A stretch of DNA of 64,000 bases, taken from contig NZ_JALNUI010000011.1 in NCBI RefSeq assembly GCF_026544205.1, positions 44,635 through 108,634 on the forward strand, read 5' to 3'. The position numbers were made by a program, and so were the translations under genes. The notes below the pieces were generated by a model. It saw only the letters and a program-made list of their open reading frames with translations. It made no database searches and was not told the DNA's origin. The stretch is from Curtobacterium sp. GC_Cur_3. Lineage in GTDB: Bacteria > Actinomycetota > Actinomycetes > Actinomycetales > Microbacteriaceae. Below are positions 24,365 to 32,552 of this stretch, piece after piece; position 1 is the stretch's first letter, and each line of letters begins with the position of its first letter.

Positions 24365-24447
24365 CGATCCTCCTGTCGCGTCCGGTCGGTCGACGGGGTC
24401 CACGTTCCTGCAGGCGCCGGGCGTCGGACAACGTCGTCCCGCCCAGC

Positions 24448-24464
24448 GTTCCACTCTGCAGAAC
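24448..24464. promoter_or_regulatory. candidate IclR operator
   Basis: GTTCCACTCTGCAGAAC has GTTC/GAAC arms and an inner CTGCAG, much like IclR-family boxes with GTTCCA/TGGAAC halves. It lies 84 bp before the first gene of the IclR operon and 74 bp before the divergent transporter. Confidence 0.45.
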
Positions 24465-24537
24465 CGTGCGCCAGGGGGCGGGACCTGACGTCGTCGTGGC
24501 GTCACCGCGGCGGACCCGGGCATAGCATTCGGGAGAC

Positions 24538-25950
24538 ATGACGACGACGACATCGGCCAGACGACGCACGGGCAGCACGGCGGTGGCGGTGCTCGTCGCG
24601 GGGACCTTCTTCATGGAGCTCCTCGACGGCACGATCCTCGCCACGGCGGCCCCCGCGATGGGGCGCGACCTCGGCGTCGACTCCGCGGCGATCGGCATCG
24701 CGATCACCGCCTACCTCGTGACCCTCGCCGTGCTCATCCCGGTGAGCGGGTGGCTGACGGACCGGGTCGGCTCGCGCACGGTGTTCGCCGCCGCGATCGC
24801 GGTGTTCACCGTCTCCTCCGGTCTGTGCGCGCTGTCCACGGGACTCGTCGACCTGACGCTCTGGCGGATCCTGCAGGGCGTCGGCGGAGCGCTCATGGTG
24901 CCCGTCGGGCGGCTCGTCGTGCTGCGGAGCGCCGGCAAGGACCAGCTCGTCACGGCCATCGCGATCCTCACCTGGCCGGCTCTGGCGGCACCGATCATCG
25001 CGCCGTTCGTCGGCGGTGTGCTCGTGGACACCCTCTCCTGGCACTGGATCTTCCTGGTCAACCTGCCGCTCGGGGTGATCGCGTTCGTCGCCGCGCTCGT
25101 GCTCGTGCCACAGGAGCGAGCCGCCCAGCGCGTGCCGTTCGACTGGCGCGGGTCGCTGCTGGCGTGCTTCGGGCTCGGCGCCCTCGTGGTGATGGCCTCG
25201 CTGCTGGCGCTCGACACCGTGCCGGTGGTGGCCGTGGTCGTGTCCGGTGTCGTGGGAGCCGTCTGCACGTGGCTCGCCATCCGGCACTTCCGCCGGGTGC
25301 CGCATCCGATCATGGGGCTCGACGCGTTCCGGCTCGAGACCTTCCGGGTGTCGCACGCCGGCGGCAGCCTGTTCCGCCTGGCCGTCTCCGCGGTGCCGTT
25401 CGTGCTGCCGCTGCTGTTCCAGGACGCTTGGGGGTGGACGGCGCTCGAGGCCGGCAGTGCCGTGCTGTTCGTCTTCGTCGGCAACCTCGGCATCAAGCCC
25501 GCGACCACCCCGCTGCTCCGCTGGTTCGGGTACCGACCGGTGATCATCGTGTCCGCCGGGATCGCCGCGCTGACCGTCGTGGCGATGGCCTTCCTGACGC
25601 CGGACACCCCGTTCTGGCTGCTCGCCGTGCTCCTCGTCGTGAGCGGTGCCGCCCGGTCCGTCGGTTTCACCGCGTACAACACCATCGCCTTCGCCGACGT
25701 CGAGCAGGCCGACATGACCCCGGCGAACACGCTGTCCTCGACGCTGCAGCAGACCGCCGCCGGGTTCGGGGTGGCCGTCGCGGCCGTCGTCATCCGGGCG
25801 GGCGCCGGGCTCGAGGGCTCCGGGGCCTACGCCGTCGCCTTCTGGGTCATCGCCGTGCTGCTCGTCGTGGCCCTGGTCGAGGGCGTCCTGATGAGCCGCT
25901 CAGCCGGTGAGGCCATCCGTCCTGCGCGTCGGCAGCGCGTGCGGGCCTGA
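24538..25950 (+). CDS. MFS transporter, DHA2 (EmrB/QacA) type
   Basis: A 470-residue major facilitator with about 14 helices. Motifs: LLDGTILATAAPAMGRDLGV (the D-x-T-I motif of drug:H+ antiporters, motif D1), GWLTDRVGSRTVFAAAIAVF (motif A), WRILQGVGGALMVPVGRLVV (motif B) and GPAVGG-like PIIAPFVGGVLVDTLSWHW (motif C). Usually an exporter of toxic compounds. Divergent from the D-amino-acid operon; the shared 173-bp region has the IclR-like box, so co-regulation is possible. The start codon ATG 24538 lacks a strong ribosome site. Confidence 0.9.
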   Translation: MTTTTSARRRTGSTAVAVLVAGTFFMELLDGTILATAAPAMGRDLGVDSAAIGIAITAYLVTLAVLIPVSGWLTDRVGSRTVFAAAIAVFTVSSGLCALSTGLVDLTLWRILQGVGGALMVPVGRLVVLRSAGKDQLVTAIAILTWPALAAPIIAPFVGGVLVDTLSWHWIFLVNLPLGVIAFVAALVLVPQERAAQRVPFDWRGSLLACFGLGALVVMASLLALDTVPVVAVVVSGVVGAVCTWLAIRHFRRVPHPIMGLDAFRLETFRVSHAGGSLFRLAVSAVPFVLPLLFQDAWGWTALEAGSAVLFVFVGNLGIKPATTPLLRWFGYRPVIIVSAGIAALTVVAMAFLTPDTPFWLLAVLLVVSGAARSVGFTAYNTIAFADVEQADMTPANTLSSTLQQTAAGFGVAVAAVVIRAGAGLEGSGAYAVAFWVIAVLLVVALVEGVLMSRSAGEAIRPARRQRVRA

Positions 25951-26112
25951 CCGTTCGCGCGCTCGTCGAGCGGGCGGCCGCCTGTTCGCGCGCTCGTCAC
26001 GCGCACGAAACCGCCAGCCGATACAGTCACAGCAACTGCTTGCAGACGCCGAGTACCGTTGCGGCGGCAGACTGAGCGGGACGCAGGGACCCGGCTCCGG
26101 AAGGAAGGCAGC

Positions 26113-26904
26113 ATGCCCGTGCCAGACCACGAGGGGACCATCCCGATGGACACCGACGTCCAACCCACCGCGATCCGCGTCGTCAGCTACAACCTGCGGG
26201 AGCACACCGCGAACAGCGAGCTCGCCGCCCTCGCCGAGTCGTCCCAGGCCGACGTGCTCTGCGTGCAGGAGTGCGACAGCAACGACCTGGCGCCGTCCAT
26301 CGGCGGCCTGACGCTCGCCGCGTCGACGAAGGCGAACCGCCTCGGCCTCGCCATCTACAAGCGCGACGACCGCTTCGAGCTCCGGGACTTCCGCGTGCAC
26401 TCCCTGCAGAAGTCCCTGCACGACCGGGTCCTCGCACCCGCGCACGAGCGGCTCATCGCCATGCACCTCCGCGACGCCGAGGCCGACACCGACGTCATCG
26501 TCGCCTCGTTCCACGCCTCGCCGCTCACCGCCACGAACTCCCTGCGCCGCAAGCAGATCGAGGCTGCGCACCAGTTCGTCCGCGACCTCTCGAGCGAGGC
26601 CCCGGCGATCATGGTCGGCGACTTCAACTACCCCTGGTTCCAGACGAACCTGCGCCGGAAGATCGAGTCGCACGGCTTCGCGCTGTCGCTCTCGGACCAG
26701 CCGACCTACCTGCGCTACCGCAAGTTCACCGGCCACTTCGACTTCGCCACGAGCGTCGGGCTGCACATCGCCGGCGTGGAGACCCTGCCCGCCGGCATCT
26801 CCGACCACCGACCGATCCTGGTGCGGGCGCACTACGAGACCCCGGCGGCGGCCGGTGCCGGCTCGTCCGCCGCGGGCGCCGTGGCGGCAGACCCCGCCGC
26901 CTGA
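26113..26904 (+). CDS. endonuclease/exonuclease/phosphatase (EEP) family protein
   Basis: A 263-residue EEP-fold hydrolase (DNase I-like; may act on nucleic acid or lipid phosphates). IRVVSYNLREHT gives the catalytic Asn, DVLCVQECDS the metal-binding Glu, IMVGDFNYPWF the Asp-Asn pair and GISDHRPILVRA the catalytic Asp-His. ATG 26113 follows GGAAGG; MDTDVQP at 26146 is an alternative. A Pro/Ala-rich tail ends the protein. No signal peptide, so intracellular. The repeat array starts right after its stop. Confidence 0.88.
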   Translation: MPVPDHEGTIPMDTDVQPTAIRVVSYNLREHTANSELAALAESSQADVLCVQECDSNDLAPSIGGLTLAASTKANRLGLAIYKRDDRFELRDFRVHSLQKSLHDRVLAPAHERLIAMHLRDAEADTDVIVASFHASPLTATNSLRRKQIEAAHQFVRDLSSEAPAIMVGDFNYPWFQTNLRRKIESHGFALSLSDQPTYLRYRKFTGHFDFATSVGLHIAGVETLPAGISDHRPILVRAHYETPAAAGAGSSAAGAVAADPAA

Positions 26905-26924
26905 CCCGCGCCGCGCGGGCCGAC

Positions 26925-27776
26925 TGGTCGCGACACCCCGTCTGGTGCGCGCCGAGAGGGCGGAGCCCGTCGCTCGGCGACGACCCGACCGACGTCCGCT
27001 GACCGCCCGTCGGACGTGAGCGGGGTGTCGTGACCGGTCGGCGGACCGGAGGCAGCGGGGCTGGCGCGCCCCGAGCCTCCCGTCCGGGTGTCCGGTGAGA
27101 TCGCAGTCCGTGTCGCCTCGCGCAGCAGGGAGCCGACACGGAGTGCGATCTCACCGGCGCGCGAGTGGGCGGAGCCGGTCGCTCTGCGACGGCCCGACCG
27201 ACGTCCGCTGGCCGCTCGTCGGACGTGACCGGGGTGTCGTGACCGGTCGGGAGGCTCGGCGCGGCCCCGCCTCGCCAACCCGGCGAGATCGCGGTTGGTG
27301 TCGCCATGGGGTCCGGGGACCCGACACGACGTGCGATCTCACCGAACCGAGTGGTCGCGACACCCCGGCGGGTGCGTGCCGAGTGGGCGGAGCCCGTCGC
27401 TCGGCGGCCTCGCGGCCGACGACGACCGACCGCTCGGCGGACGTGAGCGGGGTGTCGTGACCGGTCGGCGGACCGGAGGCGGCGAGACGGGCGCGCCCCG
27501 AGCCTCCCGTCCGTGGGTCTGGTGAGATCGCACTTCGTGTCGCCTCGGGTCCCGAGAACCCGACACGGGGTGCGATCTCACCGAGCCGAGCGGGCGCAGC
27601 CCGACGCTCCGACCGACGTCCGACGTCCGACGTCCGGCGTCCGGTGACCGGCCGGGAGGCTCGGTGCGGCCCCGCCTCGCGCGGCGCGTGACCGCGCTGC
27701 CGGCCCCGCCGGCGGGGTGAGATCGCGGTTCGTGTCGCCTCCGGGACGGGGGAGGCGACACGAAGTGCGATCTCAG
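26925..27776. repeat. higher-order palindromic repeat array (four A-B-C composite units)
   Basis: The 888-bp gap between the convergent EEP gene and metI is filled by a mosaic. A elements have left arm GGTCGCGACACCCCG and right arm CGGGGTGTCGTGACC (26925-27035, 27351-27462; incomplete at 27158-27246 and 27590-27650). C elements are hairpins built on TGAGATCGCACTTCGTGTCG: C1 27092-27157 (23 of 24 paired), C2 27281-27344 (18 of 24), C3 27521-27582 (20 of 22), C4 27718-27775 (23 of 25). Between A and C lies the 10-mer GGGAGGCTCG, in alternating orientation at 27071, 27249, 27499 and 27654. Units 1 and 3 correspond at an offset of about 428 bp. No gene is credible here. Confidence 0.85.
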
Positions 27777-27792
27777 CGAAGTCGCGCCCGCC

Positions 27793-28464
27793 TCAGCGAC
27801 GGAGCGTCGCGCGCGCCAACCGGTTGCCGATGAACTGGCCGAGCTGCACGATGATGACGATCGCGGCCACGGAGACGTAGACGATCCACCAGTCGTAGCG
27901 CTGCGAGCCGTAGGTGATCGCGTACTCGCCGAGACCACCGCCGCCGATGAGTGCACCCTGCGCCGTCATGTCCACGATGCCGATGAAGATGAACGTGTAG
28001 CCGAGGATGAGCGGCCCGAGGCCCTCGGGGATGAGCACGGTCAGCAGGATCGACACGGGGTGCGCGCCGGAGGCCCGGGCGGCCTCGACCACGCCGGGGT
28101 CGACCGACAGCAGGTTCTGCTCCACGATGCGGGCGACGGCGAACGACGCCGCGAGGGAGATCGCGAACGTGACCGCGGGCACGCCGATCGTGGTCTGCAC
28201 GACGACGCGGGACAGGGGTGCGATCGCGGCGAGGAAGATCACGAACGGGATGGGCCGCACCAGGTTCACGAGCAGGTTGATCACCGTGTACGCGGTGCGG
28301 CTGCCGAGCAGGTTGCCCGGCCGTGTGGCGTACAGGGCCAGGCCCAGCGCCAGGCCGATGAGCCCGGCGATCACCAGGGAGACGATCGACATCACGATGG
28401 TGTCGCGCACCGAGGACAGGAAGACGTCGAACGTGTCGATCACGCTCTGGAAGGAGTTGTTCAT
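27793..28464 (-). CDS. metI: methionine ABC transporter permease
   Basis: A 223-residue inner-membrane permease of the D/L-methionine importer. Five or six helices; the family start SFQSVIDTFDVFLSSVRDTI and the EAA loop EAARASGAHPVSILLTVLIP with IPEGLGPLILGYT are diagnostic of MetI, as are NLVRPIPFVIFLAAIAPLSR and YGSQRYDWWIVY. Its ATG overlaps the metN stop (ATGA). Last gene of metQNI; the repeat array follows. Confidence 0.95.
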   Translation of the reverse strand: MNNSFQSVIDTFDVFLSSVRDTIVMSIVSLVIAGLIGLALGLALYATRPGNLLGSRTAYTVINLLVNLVRPIPFVIFLAAIAPLSRVVVQTTIGVPAVTFAISLAASFAVARIVEQNLLSVDPGVVEAARASGAHPVSILLTVLIPEGLGPLILGYTFIFIGIVDMTAQGALIGGGGLGEYAITYGSQRYDWWIVYVSVAAIVIIVQLGQFIGNRLARATLRR

Positions 28465-29492
28465 CGTCCGTCCTCCTCGTCGGTGGTGACACCCGCGGCG
28501 CGGAGTGCGGTGAGGGCACCGTCGACCTCGCCACCGCTCAGCTCGTACGTCAGCGACCCGATCCGGCGCTCCCGGATCTCGCCGACGCCGCCGTAGACCA
28601 GCTCGGCGGTGACGCCCGCGGTGCGGAACGCCTGGTCGATGCGGTTCTGCAGCCCGGCCTCGTCGGTGATCTGCACCGTGACCAGGCGTCCCGGGTGCCG
28701 CTCGCGCAGCCGGACCAGCGTCTCCGCGGAGGGCCGGTCGTGCAGTGCCGTGCGGACGAAGCGCTGCGCGGCGTCGGTCTCCGGCGTGGAGAACACGTCG
28801 TAGACGTCGCCGACCTCGACCACGCGGCCCTGCTCCATGACGGCGACCCGGTCGGCGATCTGCCGGACGGCGTCCATCTCGTGCGTGATGACGATGATCG
28901 TGACGCCGAGCTCCCGGTTCACCCGGCGGAGGAGCGCGAGCACCTCCGAGGTGGTCTCCGGGTCGAGCGCGCTCGTGGCCTCGTCGGCCAGCAGCAGCTC
29001 GGGGCCCGCCGCCAGCGCCCGGGCGATGCCGACGCGCTGCTTCTGCCCGCCGGAGAGCTGCTCGGGGTAGGCATGGGCGCGGTCGAGCAGTCCCACGAAG
29101 TCGAGCAGCTCGGCCACGCGGCGGTCCCGCTCGTCCTTCGCGACACCGGCGACCTTGAGGGGATACGCCACGTTGCCGGCGATGGTGCGGGAGCGGAACA
29201 GGTTGAACTGCTGGAAGATCATCCCGATCCGGCGCCGCGCCAGCCGGCGGTCCCGCTCGGGGATGGCCGTCAGCTCCTGACCGGCGACCGTGACCGTGCC
29301 CGCCGTGGGCAGTTCGAGTGCGTTGACCAGGCGGACCAGGGTGGACTTGCCGGCACCGGAGTACCCGATGACGCCGAGGACCTCACCCTGTTCGACGTCG
29401 AGGGTGACGTCCTCGACGGCGGCGACGGTCTCGCCGGTGTCGGCGCGGCGGTAGCTCTTCGAGACGCCGCGGAGTTCGACGAGGGCAGCCAC
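28461..29492 (-). CDS. metN: methionine ABC transporter ATP-binding protein
   Basis: A 343-residue ATPase of the methionine importer. Walker A is GYSGAGKSTLVRLVN, the Q-loop FQQFNLFRSRTI, the signature LSGGQKQRVGIARAL and Walker B ELLLADEATSALDPE, with switch His in VITHEMDAV. The C-terminal NIL (ACT-like) methionine-sensing domain follows residue 260 (GRLVTVQITDEAGLQNRIDQ). GTG 29492 overlaps the metQ stop by one base (TAGTG). Middle gene of the operon. Confidence 0.95.
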   Translation of the reverse strand: MAALVELRGVSKSYRRADTGETVAAVEDVTLDVEQGEVLGVIGYSGAGKSTLVRLVNALELPTAGTVTVAGQELTAIPERDRRLARRRIGMIFQQFNLFRSRTIAGNVAYPLKVAGVAKDERDRRVAELLDFVGLLDRAHAYPEQLSGGQKQRVGIARALAAGPELLLADEATSALDPETTSEVLALLRRVNRELGVTIIVITHEMDAVRQIADRVAVMEQGRVVEVGDVYDVFSTPETDAAQRFVRTALHDRPSAETLVRLRERHPGRLVTVQITDEAGLQNRIDQAFRTAGVTAELVYGGVGEIRERRIGSLTYELSGGEVDGALTALRAAGVTTDEEDGR

Positions 29493-30442
29493 TACTTCGT
29501 TGCCGCCTTCGCGTCCTTCTCGACCGTCGTGAGCTCCTGCTGCAGGGCAGCGGCGCTCTCGTCGCTCGGCACCGCGTCGGGGTAGTCCTTCGCGAACACC
29601 TCCTGCACCGCCTTGTCCTGGAACAGCTTCGCGAGGTCGAGGTAGGTGGCGTTGTCCTTGTCGGCGTTCCGCGTGGCGAACACGTTCACGTACGGGGCGG
29701 CCGAGGCGCTCTTCGGGTCGTCCTGGAAGATCGCGTCCTTGGTGTCGAGCCCGGCGGACGTGGCGTAGTTCACGTTGACGATCGAGCCCTCGACCGAGCC
29801 CTGCTGCAGCGCGTTCGCGGTCTGCGAGGCGTCGAGCGGCTGCACGTCGACCTTGTGCGAGGTGATGTCGGCGACGGTGGAGAACGCGTTGCCGCCGTCC
29901 TTCAGCTCGAGCAGCTTCGCCGACTGCAGCACCAGGAGCGCCCGGGCCTCGTTGATGGCGTCGTTCGGGATGGCGATCTTCGCGCCCTCGGCGAAGTCCT
30001 TGACGTCCGAGACCTTCGTCGAGTACAGCGGCAGCGGGTAGACGGCCGTCGCGCCGATGGGCTGCAGGTCGTCGTCCGAGGTGACGTTGTAGTTCGCCAG
30101 GTACTGGATGTGCTGGAACTGGTTGATGTCGATCTGCTTGTCCTTGAGCGCCGGGTTCGGCAGCGAGTAGTCCGAGAAGTTCTTGAGCTGCACGGTGACG
30201 TTCAGCTGCTTCTTCGCGAGGTCCACGTACGTCTTCCAGTACGGCAGGGACTTGTCCGAGACACCGATCGACACGGTCTTCGGTGCGGCGCTCGACGCGG
30301 ACCCGGCGGTGTCGTCGCCACCGTTCCGGACGGCGACCACGACGATCGCCACGATGACCGCGACGATGACGACCGCCGCGGCGACGATCCAGCCGATCGG
30401 GCGCTTGCGCTTCGGCTTGGCGGGCAGTGCGGGTGCGCTCAT
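29492..30442 (-). CDS. metQ: MetQ/NlpA family substrate-binding protein with a transmembrane anchor
   Basis: A 316-residue NlpA-family binding protein for methionine. The binding domain (residues 55-316) shows TVSIGVSDKSLPYWKTYVDL, KDKQIDINQFQHIQYLANYN and IAIPNDAINEARALLVLQSA, typical of MetQ. Unlike most Gram-positive MetQ proteins it has no lipobox Cys. Residues 1-18 are basic (PKPKRKRP) and 19-43 form an uncleaved-looking helix (GWIVAAAVVIVAVIVAIVVV). AGGAG lies seven bases before ATG 30442. I see no S-box riboswitch in the 178-bp leader. Confidence 0.92.
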   Translation of the reverse strand: MSAPALPAKPKRKRPIGWIVAAAVVIVAVIVAIVVVAVRNGGDDTAGSASSAAPKTVSIGVSDKSLPYWKTYVDLAKKQLNVTVQLKNFSDYSLPNPALKDKQIDINQFQHIQYLANYNVTSDDDLQPIGATAVYPLPLYSTKVSDVKDFAEGAKIAIPNDAINEARALLVLQSAKLLELKDGGNAFSTVADITSHKVDVQPLDASQTANALQQGSVEGSIVNVNYATSAGLDTKDAIFQDDPKSASAAPYVNVFATRNADKDNATYLDLAKLFQDKAVQEVFAKDYPDAVPSDESAAALQQELTTVEKDAKAATK

Positions 30443-30620
30443 GGGGTGCTCCTCGTGGGTCGGCGGGGTCACACGCTCGTGGACTGACCACGAGTGTGGC
30501 CGCCGGCGGGAGCATGGTCGACTTGCGTTCCGCCGTGTTACGCGCCGCCGTCGCGGAGCCCGCGGAGCCCGGGCGGCCCGACGCGGAGCCCGCGCAGCCG
30601 CCACGGGCAGACTCGGACGG

Positions 30621-31115
30621 GTGCGCAGCATCGAACTCGTCCTCGACGGCCCCTCGGACGCGGCGGTGCGCGCGCTGTGGCAGACCCTCGTCGCCGCGGA
30701 GCTCCCGAGCCTCGGCCACTCCGGCACGAACGACCCGCACGTCACGCTCGCCGCGGGGGAGACGCTGCCCGTCCCGACCGAGGTCGACGCCACGCTGCCG
30801 GAGGCCCTCCGCGTCGCCGGCGTCCTGCTCTTCCCCGCCGGACCCGGTCGACACGTGCTCGGCCTCGGCGTGGTCGTCGACGAGCCGCTCGCCCGGTACC
30901 ACTGCGCGGTCCACGCGGCCGCTCCCGGGTCCCTCGACTCGTCGCTGCCTGGTCGCTGGGCCCCGCACGTCACCCTCGCCCGGCGCATCCGCGACGTCGA
31001 CCTGCCCGCGGCGCTCCGGGTGCTCACCGCAGACGCGCCCCTGCCCGAGGTGCTCACCGTGGGCGGCCTCCGTCACTGGGACGGCGACGCGAAGGTGGTC
31101 ACGCAGCTCCCGTGA
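30621..31115 (+). CDS. 2'-5' RNA ligase family (2H phosphoesterase) protein
   Basis: A 164-residue 2H phosphoesterase. The two catalytic H-x-T motifs are DPHVTLAAGE and APHVTLARRI, about 80 residues apart, as the fold requires. Members act on 2',3'-cyclic or 2',5'-linked RNA ends. GTG 30621 starts the protein (VRSIELVLDGPSD). It is divergent from metQ and convergent with the flavoprotein gene. Confidence 0.87.
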   Translation: MRSIELVLDGPSDAAVRALWQTLVAAELPSLGHSGTNDPHVTLAAGETLPVPTEVDATLPEALRVAGVLLFPAGPGRHVLGLGVVVDEPLARYHCAVHAAAPGSLDSSLPGRWAPHVTLARRIRDVDLPAALRVLTADAPLPEVLTVGGLRHWDGDAKVVTQLP

Positions 31116-31138
31116 GCCGGGTGGCGGACCGGCAGCGG

Positions 31139-31160
31139 GCCTCCCGGCCGGTCTGGAGGC
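31139..31160. terminator. hairpin between convergent genes
   Basis: GCCTCC and GGAGGC pair around CGGCCGGTCT in the 50-bp gap between the 2H gene and the flavoprotein gene. It is a degenerate relative of the GGGAGGCTCG hairpins. Confidence 0.5.
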
Positions 31161-31165
31161 TCGGA

Positions 31166-32404
31166 TCAGGCCCGCAGGACCCGCTCGCCGAACGCGGACG
31201 CGAACGTCCGGTGCGGGTCGGCGCGCGCGATGAGCGCGCGGACGTCCGGCAGGCGGGGGTAGAGCGCTGCGACCGCGTCGCCGTCGAGGGAGCTCATCTT
31301 GCCCCAGTGCGGGCGGCCGCCGAACGGGGCGAGCCGGGCTTCGAGGTCGGGGAGCAGGGCGGCGACCTCCTCGGGGTGCTTCTGCCACGTGAAGGCGATG
31401 CAGAACGTGTCCTCGCCCTGGGACGGGCTGAGCCACAGGTCGTCGGCGGCCATGGTGCGGAGCTCCGCGACGTGCAGGTGCGGCTGGATGCGGTCGGCCA
31501 GGCCGCGGAGGGCGTCGAGCGCTGCCGCCGCGTGCCGGAGCGGGACGAAGTGCTCGCTCTGCACCTCGGAGCCGTGGGAGGGGACGGAGTCGATGGGGAA
31601 GTGCGGCAGGCGGTCCCACCACGGGCCGACGGAGCCGTCACGCGCGGTGTGGTGGTCGTCGCCGGGGCTGCCGGGGAGTCGCGGGGCGCCGAACAGGGTG
31701 TCCGGGACGTCGTCCGTCGTGTCCACGCGGGACTTCACCAGGACCTCGCTGATCTCTTCCCCGAAGCGGGTGTACGCGCAGACGGAGTACCCGGCGGCGT
31801 GGATCTCGGCGGCGTGGTCGAGGAACGTGCGCCAGGGGAACGGCCCGTAGGTGTCCTGGCGCATCCGGTACGCGGGCTCGACGTCGAGCGTGACCCGGGT
31901 GACGATGCCGAACAGCCCGAGGTGCAGGACGCTGCCGGCGAAGTCCGCGTCGCCGCGGCGGAGGGTGCGGGTGCTGCCGTCGGGGCCGATGACCTCGAGT
32001 GCGCGGACCGCGGTGGACAGCGAGCCGAGGGTCGTGCCGGAGCCGTGCGTGCCGGTGGCGATCGCGCCGCCGACGGAGATGTGGGGGAGCGAGCCCATGT
32101 TGTGCAGGGCGAGGCCGGCGGCGTCGAGCTCGGGGGCGACCCGGCCGTAGCGGGTGCCGGCACCGAGGGTGGCGGTGGTGCCGTCGTCACCGATCACCAG
32201 GTCGGTGGGGATGCCGGTCAGGTCGAGCAGCACGCCCGGGGTGTCCGCGACGTCGTTGAACGAGTGGCGCGTGCCGAGGCCGTGGATGCGCGACGCCCGG
32301 GCGACGACGTCGGCGACCTCGTCGAGGGAGGTCGGACGGACGACGCGCTCCGCGGTGTACGTGACGGTGCCGGACCAGTTGAGCTCGCTCGTCGTCGAGT
32401 GCAT
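31166..32404 (-). CDS. FAD-binding oxidoreductase, alditol/xylitol oxidase-like
   Basis: A 412-residue flavoprotein of the vanillyl-alcohol-oxidase family, D-arabinono-lactone oxidase branch, close in layout to Streptomyces alditol oxidase. ASRIHGLGTRHSFNDVADTP contains the His that binds FAD covalently; GSLPHISVGGAIATGTHGSG is the FAD-binding loop. The C-terminal HWGKM motif (GGRPHWGKMSSL) and ELRTMAADDLWLSP are diagnostic. Expected to oxidise sugar alcohols with O2. ATG 32404 (MHSTTSELNWSG) is the family start. It follows a terminator hairpin, so it has its own promoter. Confidence 0.88.
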   Translation of the reverse strand: MHSTTSELNWSGTVTYTAERVVRPTSLDEVADVVARASRIHGLGTRHSFNDVADTPGVLLDLTGIPTDLVIGDDGTTATLGAGTRYGRVAPELDAAGLALHNMGSLPHISVGGAIATGTHGSGTTLGSLSTAVRALEVIGPDGSTRTLRRGDADFAGSVLHLGLFGIVTRVTLDVEPAYRMRQDTYGPFPWRTFLDHAAEIHAAGYSVCAYTRFGEEISEVLVKSRVDTTDDVPDTLFGAPRLPGSPGDDHHTARDGSVGPWWDRLPHFPIDSVPSHGSEVQSEHFVPLRHAAAALDALRGLADRIQPHLHVAELRTMAADDLWLSPSQGEDTFCIAFTWQKHPEEVAALLPDLEARLAPFGGRPHWGKMSSLDGDAVAALYPRLPDVRALIARADPHRTFASAFGERVLRA

Positions 32405-32463
32405 GCGCCCACGATGCCACCTGCCGGTGTGTGGCGTGGGCGCACTCTGCACGGAACCACGAA

Positions 32464-32519
32464 ACCACGGAACGGACACCACACCGTGCAGATGCGCGGT
32501 GCCGTGTCCGTTCCGTGGT
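32464..32519 (-). terminator. perfect 16-bp-arm hairpin after the MFS gene
   Basis: ACCACGGAACGGACAC and its exact complement lie 24 bp apart, 34 bp after the MFS stop codon on the minus strand. The rest of the 148-bp gap would hold the promoter of the flavoprotein gene. Confidence 0.7.
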
Positions 32520-32552
32520 GCAGTGCGCGCCGGTGGGTCAGCGCGGTGCTGG

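Noticed and set aside
26925..27776. Protein-coding genes or an insertion sequence in the repeat-filled gap
   Set aside because: Short open frames exist but have no conserved domain, their codon patterns follow the palindromes, and no transposase motif or target-site duplication was seen.
30443..30620. A SAM riboswitch upstream of metQNI
   Set aside because: The 178-bp leader lacks the S-box core strings; only a 7-bp hairpin (CTCGTGG/CCACGAG) and a GCGGAGCCC direct repeat are present.
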